From Phlebopus portentosus (taxonomy: Eukaryota; Basidiomycota; Agaricomycetes; Boletales; Boletinellaceae): a DNA stretch of 64,000 nucleotides. Positions within the stretch are counted from its first letter, which is position 1, and each line of letters starts with the position of its first letter. The translations under genes and the position numbers were made by a program. The DNA lies in contig JAYXKI010000003.1 of assembly GCA_037892935.1 (NCBI GenBank), positions 1,550,001-1,614,000 of the forward strand. Direction: 5' to 3'. The notes beneath the pieces are model-generated. The model was given only the letters and a program-made list of their open reading frames with translations, had not been told where the DNA came from and ran no database searches. Below are positions 59,938 through 64,000 of this stretch, piece by piece.

Positions 59938-60814
59938 ATGCCAAAAATCGTATCTCGTTCGGCTGTCTCGACCTCGACGGAAGGTGTGTCCTACCTTCTT
60001 CCAGGACTCCTGCCAATAGTCTCGAACTCGAACTTGTAACATCTCTCACCGAACAGCTCAACCGACGCAATCCTCTACTGCTACGCTGCGCGTGTATTGT
60101 AAGTCGTATCTAATGTCGGCTTGGTTAAAAATCTAATCTAGCCCTTCAGATTGTATATGTGGTGAATTCATAGTACGCGAGAAGCCACTCACGTCTGTGC
60201 ACGGCTATGGTCATCTTACTCACCGAACTGCAGCTCGTTATCGACAAGCTCTTAACATCCTTACCTCGAAGGAGGACGGATAATGCAATCATAATCCGGG
60301 CACAAGACAGCAATGATGCGAAGGCGAGAGTCTTCAAGCTGAATGCAAATCCTGTAGAACCTATTCTTCTGGAACGGTGAGCATCTACGTAGTTCGGTGT
60401 GCTCTCCATTCACTCGTTTGCTTCAGAGAAGGTGGATACGAGCGACAGTACCGCTTCGTATGCCCGAGATGTACTCTACCGGTGGCCTACCAAACAACAC
60501 CTCCACCACCGAAATCGAGCCCCTTCTTGTACATATTTCCGGGTTCACTGACGCAGGCACAAGGACAAGTTCCATCAGATGCGTTTGACTTGGACATTGC
60601 ATCGGGGCAGCTACGGAGCAAGTCACAGCCTAAGATCGCTTACGTAGTGTGTTCTGTTTCAATGGAAATGAAGTTCCGTGAGATGTCGCCGCCTGTTGGC
60701 CGCCGTCGTCCCAGACCGACGTATTCATGCTACCTCACCTTCGTCCGTATCTGCGACTTCTGCTTTTCTGCATCCTTTCGTGTAAACCAAACCTTATATG
60801 AATCAGAAACATAA
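59938..60814 (+). CDS. STEEP1/CXorf56-like protein (UPF0428)
   Basis: The chosen ATG at 59938 gives MPKIVSRSAVSTSTE, the family start. Introns were closed by frame: exon 1 ends at about 59989 and resumes at 60058 (AQPTQSSTATLRVY); then YCICGEFI; then LVIDKLLTSLPRRRTDNAII and KARVFKLNANPVEPILLER; then EGGYERQYRFVCPRCTLPVA with YQT. The two Cys-X-Cys/Cys-X2-Cys sites (YCICGEF and VCPRCTLP) and the GYERQYR motif are typical of the STEEP1 family. In humans STEEP1 promotes ER exit of STING; the fungal role is unknown. The C-terminal end is uncertain: the open frame stops at 60814, but the last 50 residues look unlike the family and an intron may lie near 60645. Confidence 0.8.
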
Positions 60815-61215
60815 TCTTCCTGGAGTTTGCAGTGGCTCATCATAAGGCAAGTGCAAGGCTGTGACCATCCTCAGAATTTTTTGTTCTGAAGAATTTGCAG
60901 ACCATGGCGTTTAAGTACTGCGCTTAAATATGTGAAGCGCTGGTCATTGCTCGAGAGTCAGATTTGTGATTGGGTCGAGGATCAAGCTCTATCGTGCCCC
61001 TTTTGGTCTTCACCCGAGGACCGTCCCAGCCCTCAGTGATCCCATCCTGAGCGTCCTTGTGCCACATTTATCCATCGGCATGACATGCGATGTTCGCCAC
61101 GGAGTGAACGGGTCTCCTTCTTTATAAGACTTCATGCCACTTCCGTCTTTAAACACTGTACGTGTTGCCGAAGCCCGTACATCTCACCGTCAAACCACCA
61201 CCTCAACAGCCCTCT
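60815..61215. other. Intergenic region upstream of the seven-helix gene
   Basis: About 400 bases between two plus-strand genes. A TTTATAAG stretch at about 61120-61130, some 90 bases before the start, could act as a TATA element. Confidence 0.4.
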
Positions 61216-62792
61216 ATGGCTGGTCCCTCGAAAGGTTTGACGGTATTATTCCTGTTCTTTCATATCGCTGGAGGTATTGTTGGACTTCCGATCGTCGTCT
61301 TGAGTATCATTGCGTCGCGCCAACCTAGCCGACATCCTACCTTACTCAATTTCTGTGCCACATGGTTTTTCTCTTCGATGATATACACCCTTCTGTGCGT
61401 GCAATACAATTTATGATGCCTGTGTCAATGGTCAACTAAAACGATACTGGAAGTGTTTACGCAGGAAAGCAGCGCGATGATCATCCACCCTTCAGCTTGT
61501 GCTTAGCCCAGGCGGCTATGGTTAATGGCGCATTTCCCATGTTGGTTTCGTATGACTCTGATTCCTCTGGTTCATTTAATGTGAAAGTGTTGCAGGACGT
61601 CCGTTGCAGGAGTAGCACTAGTGGCACATGTGAGTAGCTATAAGCCTCCTGACACACGACGAATCCGATCTTTTCGGATAGATTTGGCACGGACTCGGAC
61701 CTATGAGACCCTGGTCGCAATTCGGATTAGCGAGTCCTAACCTTCAGACTGCTCGACTGACAGCGGTAAGCTGTAGACGTGCTAATGCTTGAGGAATACA
61801 ATCTTACGTGTGGCGACCTCCGTTCAGCTCTTACTCGCTCCCTACGTTGTTTTTCTGGCGTTAACTATTGCAGGGGCAGTAGTAAGTACTATCTCCATTT
61901 CTGCCTTACTTCTATGGTCTGACTACCGACACAGATTGGTCATATACACCCCGACCGCATTCAATCGACAGAAAAGTTGTTCTACTGTACACTTAATACC
62001 AATGCCTTCGAGTAAGCCATCCTCTTAATATGCTCGCAGAGACTAATAAGGCTTCAGTATCTTCGTTCCGACATTCACCACTGTGGCCATGGCATTTATT
62101 CTCCTGTTCGAAGGTGACTTCAGGTCTCTTTTTCCCTTACGTGCAACTAACTCTGCTCGAAAGTTTTGATCTGCTTCAAGATTTATCAGAATGCGTACAT
62201 CCGAGCTGGACTGGACCGATCAGGCTTCAGATTATTTCTGCTCCGTCTGGCAGGTTTTACGATCTACGCGGTCATCACGTTGATGTAGGCTAATTCTTTG
62301 TTTCTGATTAGCTCGCGCTTAGATTTGCTTTTCAGAGTATCGGCCCTTTTGCTCGCTAATAGTCGAGATCTTGCTCCTTATATCTTACAAGCAACACGTA
62401 GGTCATTTTGAGATGTTGTCACATTCTTCCGCTCATCTGTCTAACTAGTTCCTCTCGCGGTCTTCTTTTTCATTGGCACGCAAAAGGTACCTCCTTTAGA
62501 AAACAATAAATCAGATGTTTATTCATTATTTCGCAGGAGGTACTAGCCACATGGCGATACTGGTTCTCAGCCTGTTTTGGCGGCGCCTATCCGTACGACG
62601 TAAGTTGATCAATTCTATCTCCGAGAGTTGAGCCTGATGTCCGTTTTTCATTATCAGGGTCCCATTCATCGCAGATCCAGATCTGCAGCTAATTTGATGC
62701 AAGACGACCGCCTCCCCACACCTTCTTTTGCTACTCCAGAATTTGTTCATTTGAATGAAGTAGGGACAGATAAACCGACTGGAGCAGAGTAA
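61216..62792 (+). CDS. Seven-helix-type membrane protein, putative GPCR of a basidiomycete family
   Basis: The ATG at 61216 gives MAGPSKGLTVLFLFFHIAGG and LPIVVLSIIASRQPSRHPTL, then LNFCATWFFSSMIYTLLVYA across an intron (donor GTGCGT at 61394). The next exons read GKQRDDHPPFSLCLAQAAMV, PMTSVAGVALVAH, QLLLAPYVVFLALTIAGAVV, IFVPTFTTVAMAFILLFE, FRLFLLRLAGFTIYAVITLM, LAVFFFIGTQK and EVLATWRYWFSACFGGAYPY. About seven hydrophobic spans and a Ser/Arg-rich tail fit a serpentine receptor. The RHPTLLNFC...PPFSLCLAQAA pattern is one I associate with uncharacterised multi-copy Agaricomycete receptors. It lacks STE3 pheromone-receptor features. The stop TAA at 62790-62792 overlaps a strong donor, so the end may lie further on (see findings). 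Some middle exons are approximate. Confidence 0.7.
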
Positions 62793-62916
62793 GTATCCGT
62801 ATGCTCGTCCATATTTTTGTTGTTCATGAGAACCTTGAACTCGTAATATCAGAATTTTCAAGTCATCTGTTCCAGCTCATGTACCAAAGAGACCTCCTGC
62901 AAGACCCTTGGATACT

Positions 62917-64000
62917 ATGCCGTCCTTCTTTCCCAAACCACTACCTTCAGAACCAGTTCAAACCGAACCTCAACGAAGTAACTTCGACTTATCTCGACAG
63001 CCTCAACAAGTCCAACAACAGGCGAAGCCTACTCATCGGCCTCTTCCTCCGGAGCCTGTCAGACCATACGACGTTCAGTTTCCGGGGGAGCAGTCTCATA
63101 TTCAGAACAACGTTGGTAATGCGCATCTTGCCCAGCATTTATTTGGACAGCCGATACCAGGGTTTGAAGCAGACCCCGCAAGTATAATAGCAACGCAGAA
63201 GCAAACAATATCTCGTTTGCTCGAAGAGACGGGGTACATGAACAGAGCTCTGGATAGACTGAAGAATATCGAACAAAGTAAGAGGCACTTTTGTAAATCA
63301 CATATTTTGTAGACTGAAGCGCGGCCAGAATTCCACAAAGCTCAGAATGCTCTGACGACAGAGAGGCGAACTGCATCCCAGCTTCGTACTTACGTCAACC
63401 AGTTGGAATTTGACCGGGCTACCCAGCAGAGCATAGTGAATGAAACGATCGTTCAGAGTAAAGAATTGGAGGATCGCTGTAAGCTGCTAGTGAGTTGAAA
63501 ATTTCCAGTACTAGGCTCTAGATCCTCATCATTGTTTAGGAAGAGAAGGCTGACAAGCTCGACAAACTTTGTAAGAGCTTGGATAGCGCGCTGAATGACA
63601 GCGTGGACAAGGAGATGCGCTGGATGAAGAAGTACGATGCATTGAAAGCGGAGCATAATGCCCTTCTAGAAGACAGAGAAAGCCTCGCAAATGACCTTCA
63701 AATATTCATGGATTATTTCGTATCTCGTGACTCGCCGCTTGAATGGGATGGCCCTAAGGGTGCGGGTCCAGGTGTTCGCTCATCACCACAGAATGCCTTC
63801 CCGGAGGAGATGCGGGAAAAGATTCGACAGAGAGCGAGCACGCCTATATCTCGTCCCTTCTCTAGGTCGGGGACGCGACAAACGAAGCGACAGACTGACG
63901 CTGCTCAGGCCTCCAATGGCAGACCAAATCTAGCATCGAAGTGGTCCACAGATACTGAAGTTACTCTGGCTCAGGCGAAGAGCCAGTCGAGACCGACCGG
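62917..64000 (+). CDS. Coiled-coil protein, running past the right edge
   Basis: If it is a separate gene, the first ATG in frame is 62917 (MPSFFPKPLPSEPVQTEPQ). After a Pro/Gln-rich lead come SIIATQKQTISRLLEETGYM, NRALDRLKNIEQ^TEARPEFH, then long heptad-rich helices (LRTYVNQLEFDRATQQSIVN; KLDKLCKSLDSALNDSVDKE), DRESLANDLQIFMDYFVSRD and a Ser/Arg-rich stretch. Short introns lie at about 63278-63312 and 63491-63539. It is open at 64000. No domain beyond coiled coil is recognised. The frame also extends upstream without a stop to an acceptor at about 62850, which could join it to the preceding gene. Confidence 0.7.

Overview
The window is a 64 kb piece of nuclear DNA from a filamentous basidiomycete, most likely a mushroom-forming Agaricomycete. 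The evidence is dense packing of genes on both strands, coding regions cut by many short introns (about 48-65 bases, GTRNGT-type donors), proteins recognisable as fungal orthologues, and low-complexity Ser/Pro-rich stretches. I see no operon, CRISPR array, intact transposon, rRNA or tRNA. Family names come from recognising protein sequence. Exon joins were worked out by hand from reading frame and splice consensus, so gene ends are firmer than internal junctions.

Layout, left to right. 1-10 kb: a cut-off SLX4-like gene (minus), EFR3 (plus, plasma-membrane PI4-kinase scaffold), VPS52 (minus, GARP tethering) and an unrecognised protein with ubiquitin-interacting motifs (minus). 10.9-19.7 kb: RIM15 (minus, PAS/AGC kinase/receiver), mitochondrial ribosomal protein S18 (plus) and RPN11 (minus, proteasome deubiquitinase). 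19.8-29.2 kb: an unknown coiled-coil protein (plus), an Apd1-type Fe-S protein (plus), SCH9 (minus, C2 plus AGC kinase), a small membrane protein (minus) and a 95-residue protein of unknown role (plus). 30.5-38.9 kb: DRE2 (minus), a forkhead factor (minus), BCD1 (plus), MED18 (minus) and a Ser-rich unknown (plus). 39-43.2 kb: an alpha/beta hydrolase (minus), a GNAT acetyltransferase with an apparent frameshift (plus), a decayed tandem copy of it, and EMC10 (minus). 43.2-47.2 kb is gene-poor, with one unknown protein. 47.2-64 kb: BSD2/NDFIP-like (minus), FRS1 (minus, PheRS beta), an AVO2-like ankyrin protein (plus), a sucrose/alpha-glucoside transporter (plus), DPH6 with RidA domains (minus), a STEEP1 homologue (plus), a seven-helix membrane protein (plus) and a coiled-coil protein running off the right edge (plus).

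Most genes are housekeeping and act in separate pathways. Two loose themes appear. One is nutrient/TOR signalling: RIM15, SCH9, an AVO2-like protein and EFR3. The other is Fe-S biology: DRE2 and APD1, with a GATA-type palindrome upstream of APD1. The least explained items are the acetyltransferase with its relic, the possible in-frame splice joining the seven-helix protein to the downstream coiled-coil protein, and the UIM protein. I found no clear new multi-gene system.
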